Below the pieces are notes generated by a model that had not been told where the DNA came from, did not search any database, and worked only from the letters and a program-made list of their open reading frames with translations. 5,307 bases of DNA from the NCBI GenBank assembly GCA_002937525.1, contig PTKA01000136.1, positions 1-5,307 of the forward strand, read 5' to 3'. This document shows, piece after piece, positions 1-5,307 of this stretch (its first letter is position 1; each line of letters opens with the position of its first letter). The position numbers and the translations under genes were made by a program. The stretch is from Alphaproteobacteria bacterium MarineAlpha10_Bin3. Its GTDB lineage: Bacteria > Pseudomonadota > Alphaproteobacteria > UBA8366 > GCA-2717185.

Positions 1-217
1 TCCCTCGATATTGTATGAGTTTGCTGAAGGCGAACGAGCCGTTGCGGTTCTTCTTTGGGGGAATATTGGCCCCCGCCTCTCGCTGGTCTGCGCACTCACG
101 GATCGCGTCAAGAACCTTGCGGTCATCAATGCGAGGGACGCCGCGTGGTTTGTTGGGGAGTAAAGGCTGGATAACAGACCCCTCAAATCCGGTCAGTTCG
201 TGACGGCGACGGCTCAT
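1..217 (-). pseudogene. IS5-family transposase, internally deleted, C-terminus outside window
   Basis: Seventy-two codons are visible. Residues 1-36 (starting MSRRRHELTG, with PLLPNKPRGVPR at 19-30) match the N-terminal region typical of IS5-family DDE transposases. From about residue 37 the protein jumps to the late part of the same family: AIREC, then GANIPPKKNRN at 49-59, a motif that normally lies some 200 residues further on, shortly before the final catalytic Glu. The frame is kept across the junction. The missing middle normally carries the two catalytic Asp residues, so the product cannot be an active transposase. Start chosen at the ATG preceded by AGGAG at 225-229 (minus strand). 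Family assignment is from remembered motifs; the deletion follows from the order and spacing of those motifs. Confidence 0.75.
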
Positions 218-275
218 GTAAAATCTCCTGTGTCAGGACCAAACTTGAATCACACTTTTACCGCCTTGGGGATCC
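1..275 (-). mobile_element. Remnant of an IS5-family insertion element, cut by the left window edge
   Basis: The span holds a broken transposase gene (start at 217 on the minus strand) plus its untranslated leader. Read on the minus strand, the leader has an AGGAG ribosome site just before the ATG. Further out is a TGATTCAAG-type stretch (about 245-253) of the kind I associate with the ends of IS5-family elements. The outer end near 275 is a guess: the other end lies outside the window, so terminal inverted repeats and the target duplication cannot be matched. The internal deletion in the transposase makes the copy non-autonomous; at most it could be moved by a full-length relative elsewhere in the genome. 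Confidence 0.55.
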
Positions 276-364
276 ATTTTATGCGTGTACGACCTGGTAT
301 ACAGTGCGATGAAATCCATTGTCGGGCGCGAAGCCGGTCTGGCTGGCGGTGCCCTGGCTATCGG

Positions 365-1615
365 CTATTGGCCGACCGCACCGTCCGCCTTCAAGGCGGC
401 GATCGCGGCGCCGTTCAGTCCCAGCCAGTCGCCGATGACCTGATCGGTATGTTCGCCCAGCATCGGCGACGCCTTGACGCGCGTGGCCTTGCCGTCCACC
501 CGTACCGGCCAGGCCGGCATCTTGAACGGGCGATGCACCGGATGGATCATGGTCTGCATGACCCCGCGCTGCTCGAACGAAATGTCGTTGTTCAACTCGT
601 CGGTATCCAGCACGGCCCCGGCCGGAATCCCCGCCTCGCCCACGGCCTTCATCGCATCGTATTTGGATCGGCCGCGGGTCCAGGCGGCGATCGCCTCATC
701 CACTTCCGGTTCGTGCGCGACCCGGTCTGCGGGGGTCAGGTAGCGTGTGTCGCCGATCAGATCCTCGCGCCCGATCACGCCCAGCAACCGGTCCCAATGA
801 TCCGGGTTCGCCCGGCTGGTCATGATGTAGACGTAATCGTTCGGCCCGCCGGGCGCACAGGGATACAGGCCCATCGGCGCATTGGTCACGCCCGGTATCT
901 TGGCGCCGCCGCGTTGCGCCGCCTTGCCGGTCCGGCCCTGGGTGGCGAAATTGACGCGCATATATTGCAGCATCGCATCCTGCATCGCGACCTGAAGCCG
1001 GTGGCCCTTTCCGGTCTCCCGCCGCTTGTACAGCGCGCCCAGGATGGTGATCGCCATCAGCATACCGGTGCCGGTATCCCCGATGGTGACGCCGGGCCGG
1101 GTCGGCGGGCCGTCCGCTTCGCCGGTCACGCTGAACGTGCCGCCGCAGGCTTGCGCGATCATGTCGAAGGCGAGGTTTTTCTCGAACGGGCTGCCTTCGC
1201 CGAACCCCTTGACCTGGGCATAGATGATGCCGGGGTTGATCGCCTCGACCACGTCATAGGACAGGCCCAGCCGTTCGATCGCGCCGGGGGCGAAGTTTTC
1301 CATCATCACGTCCGCTTGGCGGATCATGTCCTTCGCCAGCGCAAGTCCCTGGGGTGACTTCAGATTGATGGTAACCGATTTCTTGTTGGCGTTGAGGATG
1401 TGAAAATAATACGGATCGTTGTCCGGCTGGCCGGGTGTCAGGCGGCGGCCGGGATCGCCTCTGTCCGGGTTTTCGATCTTCACCACGTCGGCGCCGAGCC
1501 AGGCGAGCGATTCGGTGCAGGAAGGCCCGGCTTCGAACTGGGTGAAATCGATGACCTTGACGCCTTGCAGGAAGGTAAAGTCGGTTACGTTATCGGACAT
1601 GACGCTATCGGGCAT
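365..1615 (-). CDS. Family III CoA-transferase (CaiB/BaiF; formyl-CoA transferase-like)
   Basis: Predicted soluble enzyme of 416 residues, moving CoA from an acyl-CoA donor to a free carboxylic acid. The length equals that of E. coli formyl-CoA transferase (Frc/YfdW). Landmarks: GPSCTESLAWLGADVVKIE at 30-48 (family N-terminal motif), NANKKSVTINLKS at 75-87, ENFAPGAIERLGL at 106-118, ADGPPTRPG then IGDTGTG at 178-184 with D180 as the expected catalytic Asp, MQDAMLQ at 211-217 and LGEHT at 386-390. Two Frc features differ. The Gln just before the AGP motif in Frc (Gln17) is Glu28 here. The glycine-rich loop GGGGQ of Frc is absent; the region reads GGAKIPG (236-242). Oxalate is therefore unlikely to be the substrate, which remains unknown. 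The start at 1615 is set by a GAGGAGA ribosome site seven bases upstream; the frame stays open to 1744, but those residues match nothing in the family. It is transcribed away from the selenoprotein operon. Confidence 0.88.
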   Translation of the reverse strand: MPDSVMSDNVTDFTFLQGVKVIDFTQFEAGPSCTESLAWLGADVVKIENPDRGDPGRRLTPGQPDNDPYYFHILNANKKSVTINLKSPQGLALAKDMIRQADVMMENFAPGAIERLGLSYDVVEAINPGIIYAQVKGFGEGSPFEKNLAFDMIAQACGGTFSVTGEADGPPTRPGVTIGDTGTGMLMAITILGALYKRRETGKGHRLQVAMQDAMLQYMRVNFATQGRTGKAAQRGGAKIPGVTNAPMGLYPCAPGGPNDYVYIMTSRANPDHWDRLLGVIGREDLIGDTRYLTPADRVAHEPEVDEAIAAWTRGRSKYDAMKAVGEAGIPAGAVLDTDELNNDISFEQRGVMQTMIHPVHRPFKMPAWPVRVDGKATRVKASPMLGEHTDQVIGDWLGLNGAAIAALKADGAVGQ

Positions 1616-1622
1616 GAAGGTG

Positions 1623-1629
1623 TCTCCTC
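1623..1629 (-). promoter_or_regulatory. Ribosome binding site that fixes the CoA-transferase start
   Basis: On the minus strand the sequence GAGGAGA lies seven bases before the ATG at 1615. It supports this start over the ATG at 1744 (43 codons upstream in the same frame) and the ATG at 1600 (five codons downstream). Confidence 0.7.
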
Positions 1630-1683
1630 GAAGCCGGCGTGGCGGAACATTTCGTGCGGCCCCAAGACTGGCACAATCCGCCG

Positions 1684-1702
1684 GCCGGCGCCAATCGCCG
1701 GC
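1684..1702. repeat. Perfect 7-bp inverted repeat in the divergent intergenic region
   Basis: GCCGGCG at 1684-1690 and its exact reverse complement CGCCGGC at 1696-1702 are separated by CCAAT. The site lies about 70 bases upstream of the CoA-transferase start, between two divergent genes. It could be an operator half-site pair or an RNA hairpin in the CoA-transferase leader. No T-run follows on either strand, so it is not an intrinsic terminator. Short GC palindromes also arise by chance in GC-rich DNA. Confidence 0.4.
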
Positions 1703-1819
1703 GTCCAGTTCAGGCCATTCATGGCCGATGTTCTTGAAACGCATGGCTAAATTCCTTGAACGCGGCGGTGTGCGACTTTAGTTTTGGTTGAAGCAAGAAC
1801 AATAATCATTCAGGACACG

Positions 1820-2188
1820 ATGATCAGAAGCATGAAATTGCGCGCACAAACCCTGATTCCGGACATCTCCGGCAACATTGAGCGCTACGGCATTGGCGCT
1901 ATCGCGCTCATCATTTTGATAGAATTAGGCTGGGTTGCATCGGTTCTCGTTCCCGTCTTGTTTGTTTTTTCCACCCTGATCGATTTTTCGAGAAAATGGA
2001 TGGCGGTTCTGCCTGGCTTTATGGGGGTGACAACCTTTCTTTTCATCCTGGCGGTTGGCCTGTTCGTCGCCTATCAACCATCCACCTACGTTGCGAGGTG
2101 GCGTGAGCGTTTGAAACAAAAAATCGCCAGACGGCATCCCTTGCTGCCGGCAATTCTCATCGGACCCGATTTGCAGGGCTCGGATTAA
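1820..2188 (+). CDS. Small two-segment membrane protein, unrecognised
   Basis: I do not recognise a family. The 122-residue product has a long hydrophobic stretch at about residues 24-55 (IGAIALIILIELGWV onward) and a second at about 61-85 (centred on TTFLFILAVGLFVAY). Both fit inner-membrane helices. A basic C-terminal stretch follows (WRERLKQKIARRHP, 94-107) and probably faces the cytoplasm. The ATG at 1820 is preferred because AGGA lies four bases before it. A TTG at 1784 would add 12 residues, and the ATG at 1832 would remove four. The DNA is less GC-rich than the flanks: 57 of 120 bases in 1921-2040 are G or C, against 45 of 60 in 3001-3060. Hydrophobic codons explain part of this; foreign origin is possible. 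It sits 64 bases upstream of the selenoprotein, same strand, so it might be co-transcribed. That it is a real gene is likely but not certain. Confidence 0.55.
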   Translation: MIRSMKLRAQTLIPDISGNIERYGIGAIALIILIELGWVASVLVPVLFVFSTLIDFSRKWMAVLPGFMGVTTFLFILAVGLFVAYQPSTYVARWRERLKQKIARRHPLLPAILIGPDLQGSD

Positions 2189-2196
2189 CCCGCTTC

Positions 2197-2226
2197 TTGC
2201 GTCATCGCGCCGGACGGGCCTACAGT
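2197..2226 (+). promoter_or_regulatory. Weak candidate sigma70-type promoter for the selenoprotein operon
   Basis: TTGCGT at 2197-2202 and TACAGT at 2221-2226 are 18 bases apart and lie just upstream of the selenoprotein ribosome site. Matches to consensus are three of six and four of six. The site is the best candidate in the 64-base gap, but weak; the operon might instead be read through from the membrane-protein gene. Confidence 0.22.
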
Positions 2227-2240
2227 ATGAACCTTCGAAC

Positions 2241-2247
2241 AAGGAGG
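2241..2247 (+). promoter_or_regulatory. Strong ribosome binding site of the selenoprotein gene
   Basis: A full AAGGAGG Shine-Dalgarno sequence stands five bases before the ATG at 2253. It is the strongest translation signal in the window and fixes the start. Confidence 0.85.
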
Positions 2248-2252
2248 TTAAT

Positions 2253-2780
2253 ATGCGTATCGTCAATCCATCGTTCGGCCTTCGCGAAGAGGCCGGGAAT
2301 TTGACGGGGCCGGCCGTGTGCGCCGTGGCGGACTGGAGCCGGGACCCGATTGCGATCGTCTCGAACTCGAAACCCAATGCCCGCGAACTCCTCGAAGGCG
2401 TGCGCGCGCAAATGGGCGCTTTCCGGCCGACCGACAATATCGACTATCTGTTCAAGGACAGCGCGGCCCAGCCGGCGCCAGCCGAACTGATCGACGAAAT
2501 CGCCCGCAAATACAAAGGGGCCATCCTCGCTTTGGCGGATTGAGGGTCGTGCTCGTCGTGGAGTTTCCATGACAGTATCGAACTCGAAAATCGCGGCGTC
2601 GAAACCTACATCGTCATCACCGAAACTTTCCTGCCGCTGGTGCGGGCGCAAGCCAAGGCGCGCAAGGCGGACCCGAAACTCCTGATCGTGAAGCACCCGA
2701 TCGGCGGATTGAATGCCGGGGAACTGGCCGAACGCATCGACGTGGCCGCGGCCGGGCTGAAGGAGGCCGTCGGCGCCTGA
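2253..2780 (+). CDS. UGSC-type selenoprotein, in-frame TGA at 2541-2543 read as selenocysteine
   Basis: The product has 175 residues with selenocysteine at position 97. Codons 1-96 end ...GAILALAD; codon 97 is TGA, followed in frame by GSCSSWSFHDSIELENRG and a further open stretch to a TGA at 2778-2780. The motif U97-G-S-C100 is the signature after which the UGSC family of bacterial (seleno)proteins is named. A selenenylsulfide between U97 and C100, as in CxxC-type redox proteins, is the natural inference. The N-terminal half holds DPIAIVSNSKPNARELL (31-47), and the C-terminal half ends KHPIGGLNAGEL (147-158) before a helix. There is no signal peptide or membrane segment, so it is cytoplasmic. 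A bacterial SECIS-like hairpin follows the TGA. It heads a run of same-strand genes and lies 31 bases before the first paralogue. Its reaction is unknown. The main alternative, a nonsense mutation, fits poorly with the exact motif and the intact downstream frame. Confidence 0.9.
2541..2573 (+). promoter_or_regulatory. Selenocysteine codon and bacterial SECIS-like hairpin
   Basis: The TGA at 2541-2543 is followed by a hairpin with arms 2555-2562 (GTCGTGGA) and 2566-2573 (TCCATGAC) around the loop GTT at 2563-2565. All eight positions pair, one as a G-U wobble (G2558 with U2570). Nineteen bases separate the TGA from the loop. Known bacterial SECIS elements have the apical loop roughly 16-37 bases after the UGA and a G at the start of the loop, where SelB binds. 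Both conditions are met. The hairpin lies within the coding sequence, as is usual in bacteria. Pairing was done by hand, without energy calculation. Confidence 0.82.
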
Positions 2781-2811
2781 CGCCCGCCAAGAGGAAAGCG
2801 ACCGCCTAGCG

Positions 2812-3855
2812 ATGATAGAGGATATGGACAGCGAGACAATCGAGGTCGGCGACCTCGATCCCGCGCAATGGAACGAATATGCCAACGACCGGGGCTGGAG
2901 CGACGGGTTCCCGCTTGCCGTGCCGACGCAAGAAGCCGTCGACCGTTTCCTTCAAACCTGCCGGAAAGACAATGCGCCGTTTGCGCCGATGTCGCCGCGC
3001 CTGCTGGTGCCCACCATGCCAGCCATCGCGGCGAACGCGGTCATGGCCGGCTGCCGGGCCGAATATTTCCCGGTTGTCGTCGCGGCGGTGCGCGCGGTTC
3101 TCGACCCCGCCTATAATCTGCACGGGACGCTGGCGACGACCCATCCTTGCGCGCAGCTTCTCATCGTAAGCGGCCCGCTTCGCGGACAGCTCGACATCAA
3201 CTGCACCGGCAACTGTTTTGGCCAGGGACGCCGCGCCAACGCCACGATTGGCCGGGCCTTGCAGTTGACCTTGCTGAACATCGGCGGCGCCAGGCCGGGC
3301 GAAATGGACCGGGCGACGCAGGGGTCGCCGGCGAAATACGCCTTTTGCTTCGGCGAAAACGAAGAAGAAAGCCCGTGGGAGCCTTATCATGTGCGCCGGG
3401 GCTTCGATGCCGGCGATAGCGTTGTCACCGCGTTCGCCAGCGAACCGCCGCACAATATCAACGATCACGCCAGCACGTCGGGCGAAGGCATCCTGCAAAC
3501 CATCGCTGGCACGATCTCGCAGACCGGTGCCAACGTGCTGGGCGGTCATGGCCCCTATGTCGTGGTCATCGGGCCCGAACATGCGCACACGATCCACCGC
3601 GACGGCTGGACGATCCCCGACATACAAGAAAAGCTGTTCGAGGATTCCGCAGTCCATATCTCCCGCGTCCCGCCGGAAAAACGCAAGAACTACGCGGTTG
3701 ATCGCTCGGCCAAGGTGGTAAATGACAAATTTTATCTGACATGTTCGCCCGAAGGCATCCATATCCTGGTTGCGGGCGGACCGGGAAAGCATTCGGCTTA
3801 TATCCCGACCTTCGGTTCCACCGAAGCCTGTTCGGTGCGAATCTCCAACGTTTAG
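2812..3855 (+). CDS. Uncharacterised cytoplasmic protein, first paralogue beside the selenoprotein
   Basis: This 347-residue protein belongs to a family I recognise only as conserved and of unknown function. Landmarks: SDGFPLAVPT (30-39, seen in relatives as DGLPVVPPT), AANAVMAGCRAEYFPVVV (73-90), YNLHGTLATTHPCA (101-114), DINCTGNCFGQGRRANATIG (128-147), the block 178-198 with core ENEEESPWEPYHV (182-194), PHNINDH (213-219), GPEHA (254-258), HRDGW (262-266) and AGGPGKHSAYIPTFG (321-335). Cysteines 50, 81, 113, 131, 135, 179 and 340 are shared with the next gene. Cys131 and Cys135, in the sequence NCTGNC, could bind metal or form a disulfide. No nucleotide-binding, membrane or secretion signal is apparent. 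The ATG at 2812 is taken as start; GAGGAAAG at 2791-2798 lies rather far upstream, and the ATG at 2824 is the alternative. Position suggests it works with the selenoprotein; that is inference. Confidence 0.85.
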   Translation: MIEDMDSETIEVGDLDPAQWNEYANDRGWSDGFPLAVPTQEAVDRFLQTCRKDNAPFAPMSPRLLVPTMPAIAANAVMAGCRAEYFPVVVAAVRAVLDPAYNLHGTLATTHPCAQLLIVSGPLRGQLDINCTGNCFGQGRRANATIGRALQLTLLNIGGARPGEMDRATQGSPAKYAFCFGENEEESPWEPYHVRRGFDAGDSVVTAFASEPPHNINDHASTSGEGILQTIAGTISQTGANVLGGHGPYVVVIGPEHAHTIHRDGWTIPDIQEKLFEDSAVHISRVPPEKRKNYAVDRSAKVVNDKFYLTCSPEGIHILVAGGPGKHSAYIPTFGSTEACSVRISNV

Positions 3856-3904
3856 GCGCGGCGGTTCAAAGAACGGAAGCCAGGGAAAATATGACGAGGA
3901 AACG

Positions 3905-4945
3905 ATGACGGATGCGGCGATGAGCGAGACGATCGAGTTGGGCGATATCGACCCGGAGCAATGGAACGACTTTGCTTTGAGGCAAGGCTGGAGCGACGGG
4001 TTTCCCCTCATCGTCCCCACCGAAGAAAAAGTGGCGCAGTTTGTCGATACCTGCCGGGGCGACAACGTACCGTTTGCGGCCATGTCGCCGCGCCGCGTGT
4101 TCCCGACCCTGTCCAGTATCGCCGCCAATGCGGTGATGGCGGGTTGCCGCGCCGAATATCTGCCGCTTGTCGTGTCGGCGGTGCGCGCCGTCCTTCAACC
4201 CGAATATAATTTGCATGGGACCCTGGCGACGACCCACCCTTGTGCGCCGATGCTGATAATCAACGGGTCGGTCCGGCATGATCTCGACATCAACTGCACC
4301 AGCAACTGTTTTGGCCAGGGCCGCCGGGCCAACGCCACCATCGGCCGCGCCCTGCAACTGACCCTGTTGAATGTCGGCGGGGCGAAACCGGGCGAGATGG
4401 ACCGCGCAACCCACGGCTCGCCGGCGAAATTCGCTTTCTGTTTTGGCGAGAACGAAGAAGAAAGCCCCTGGGAAGCCTATCATGTGCGGCGTGGCTTCGA
4501 GGCCACGGACAATGTGATTACCGCCTTGCCATGCGAGGCGCCGCACAACATCAACGATCACAGCAGCACGTCCGGCGAAGGCATCCTGATGACGATTGCG
4601 GGCACGATCTCCCAGACCGGCGCGAACATGATTTACGGTACCGCGCCCTATGTCGTCGCCTTGGGACCGGAACACGCAGCAACGCTGCACCGCGATGGCT
4701 GGACAATCGTGGATATGCAGGAAAAACTGTTCCACGATTCCGCCGTTCACGTCTCCCGCGTTTCCAGGGAAAACCAGAAAAATTACGAGGAGCACGGCCA
4801 GGCGCTGACGAACGACCGCTATTATCTGACGCGGACGCCGGACGATATTCAGATCGTCGTGGCCGGCGGCCCCGGCAAGCACTCCGCATATATCCCCACG
4901 TTTGGCTTTACCGAGGCGTGCTCGCAACGGCTGCCGGGCCGCTGA
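3905..4945 (+). CDS. Uncharacterised cytoplasmic protein, second tandem paralogue
   Basis: At 346 residues it aligns with the preceding protein almost without gaps (one residue near position 302), at about 70-75% identity by manual comparison. The middle (roughly residues 103-195) is most conserved, and the segments around 280-305 least. The shared cysteines keep positions 50, 81, 113, 131 and 135. It also has Cys210 (LPCEAPHN), where the first copy has Ser, and lacks the first copy's Cys311. The ATG at 3905 has GAGGA four bases upstream. The frame stays open from 3770, but that part overlaps the end of the first paralogue in another frame and is not homologous to it. Many third-position differences in the protein-identical blocks indicate an old duplication with both copies under selection. 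The next gene begins five bases after its stop, suggesting coupled translation. Confidence 0.85.
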   Translation: MTDAAMSETIELGDIDPEQWNDFALRQGWSDGFPLIVPTEEKVAQFVDTCRGDNVPFAAMSPRRVFPTLSSIAANAVMAGCRAEYLPLVVSAVRAVLQPEYNLHGTLATTHPCAPMLIINGSVRHDLDINCTSNCFGQGRRANATIGRALQLTLLNVGGAKPGEMDRATHGSPAKFAFCFGENEEESPWEAYHVRRGFEATDNVITALPCEAPHNINDHSSTSGEGILMTIAGTISQTGANMIYGTAPYVVALGPEHAATLHRDGWTIVDMQEKLFHDSAVHVSRVSRENQKNYEEHGQALTNDRYYLTRTPDDIQIVVAGGPGKHSAYIPTFGFTEACSQRLPGR

Positions 4946-4950
4946 CAATC

Positions 4951-5307
4951 ATGGCCGACCAGGACGCGTTGCCGGTGTTTGCAGAGACGGTGCGGTGGGA
5001 AGACGCCCAATCCGCGCTGGCGGCGCACGAACTGGGCGACGGGTTGCCCCTGGTGCCGCCGACCGCCCGGCGGCTGGAGGAAATGCTGGACGGCGTTGCC
5101 GACCCGGCCCGGTCGCACGGTCTGGTTCCGCCGTTGTTTGGCGATCTTACGGCGCGCGCGGTGGCGTATAACTGCGTGCTTGCGGGATGCCGGCCGCCCG
5201 AACTGCCGGTCGTGCTGAGCGCCGTGCAAGCCTGTCTGGAGCCGTGCTTTAATCTGCTCGGGGTTTTGACGACCACCGGCGCGCCGGTAGTAGGGCTCGG
5301 CAATCTG
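4951..5307 (+). CDS. Third, diverged family member, N-terminal part, running off the right edge
   Basis: The frame is open for 119 codons to the window end with no stop. Landmarks match the two preceding proteins: GDGLPLVPPT (29-38) equals their SDGFPL-VPT, and VLAGCRPPELPVVLSAVQAC (76-95) equals their AGCRAEY-P-VV--AVRAV. FNLLGVLTTTGAPVVGLG (100-117) replaces their YNLHGTLATTHPCA region. It is thus a homologue with much lower identity. The His-Pro-Cys of the other two copies is replaced by Thr-Gly-Ala-Pro, while Cys80 matches their Cys81. The start follows the previous stop by five bases and lacks a good ribosome site, so re-initiation after the upstream gene is likely. It may have a different, perhaps structural or second-subunit, role; the missing C-terminus prevents judging the other conserved sites. 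Confidence 0.78.
   Translation, partial: MADQDALPVFAETVRWEDAQSALAAHELGDGLPLVPPTARRLEEMLDGVADPARSHGLVPPLFGDLTARAVAYNCVLAGCRPPELPVVLSAVQACLEPCFNLLGVLTTTGAPVVGLGNL

Noticed and set aside
200..1357. Plus-strand open frame (385 codons) opposite the CoA-transferase
   Set aside because: Shadow of the well-supported minus-strand enzyme; Arg/His/Gly-rich and without recognisable domains.
1616..1744. N-terminal extension of the CoA-transferase by 43 residues
   Set aside because: The extension matches nothing in the family, while the ATG at 1615 has a well-spaced GAGGAGA site and gives the usual family length.
2541..2543. Treating the TGA as the true stop of a 96-residue protein
   Set aside because: The downstream frame is intact for 78 more codons, matches the U-G-S-C motif and carries a well-placed SECIS-like hairpin.
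3864..3874. GTTC-AAA-GAAC inverted repeat between the two paralogues as a terminator
   Set aside because: Only four base pairs and no T-run; the spacing and gene order favour a continuous transcript.
3770..3904. Earlier start for the second paralogue
   Set aside because: The added part overlaps the end of the first paralogue in another frame, is not homologous to its N-terminus, and lacks the ribosome site found before 3905.
2806..4128. Long minus-strand open frame (440 codons) opposite the first paralogue
   Set aside because: Antisense shadow of a GC-rich gene; its translation is low in complexity, rich in Arg, Ala and Gly, and shows no family motif, while the plus strand has clear paralogous proteins.
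3866..4948. Minus-strand open frame (360 codons) opposite the second paralogue
   Set aside because: The same shadow effect; its similarity to the other antisense frame only mirrors the paralogy of the plus-strand genes.
1..5307. CRISPR arrays, tRNA or rRNA genes
   Set aside because: No regularly spaced repeats and no cloverleaf or rRNA-like segment were seen on either strand.

Overview
The window is GC-rich proteobacterial DNA. The protein style (a CaiB/BaiF CoA-transferase, an IS5-type transposase, GC-rich codon use) would fit an alphaproteobacterium, but no rRNA or marker gene is present, so that placement is an inference. The cell should also carry the selenocysteine machinery (selA, selB, selC, selD), because one gene here needs it.

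Layout. (1) About 1-275: the left edge cuts through a decayed insertion element. Its transposase, on the minus strand, keeps the N-terminus and part of the C-terminal region of an IS5-family enzyme, joined in frame, with the catalytic middle missing. (2) 365-1615, minus strand: a complete family III CoA-transferase of 416 residues, related to formyl-CoA transferase but lacking features tied to oxalate use. (3) 1616-1819: a divergent intergenic stretch with a 7-bp GC-rich palindrome. (4) 1820-2188, plus strand: a small, unrecognised protein with two membrane segments, in visibly less GC-rich DNA. (5) 2253-2780, plus strand: a selenoprotein of the UGSC type. An in-frame TGA at 2541-2543 reads as selenocysteine in a U-G-S-C motif and is followed by a bacterial SECIS-like hairpin. 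(6) 2812-3855 and 3905-4945: two tandem paralogues of 347 and 346 residues, about 70-75% identical by eye, of a family with no function I can name. (7) 4951 to the right edge: the start of a third, more diverged member of the same family.

The four genes from 2253 onward run in the same direction with gaps of 31, 49 and 5 bases, so they look like one operon: a small selenocysteine redox protein followed by three related partner proteins. The paralogues share seven fixed cysteines and several fixed histidines. This is the most interesting part of the window. A working idea is that the UGSC protein and the paralogues form a selenium-dependent redox or reductase system; its substrate cannot be read from the sequence. 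Ordinary gene calling would end the selenoprotein at the TGA and miss its active site. The CoA-transferase points the other way and its link to the operon is only by proximity.
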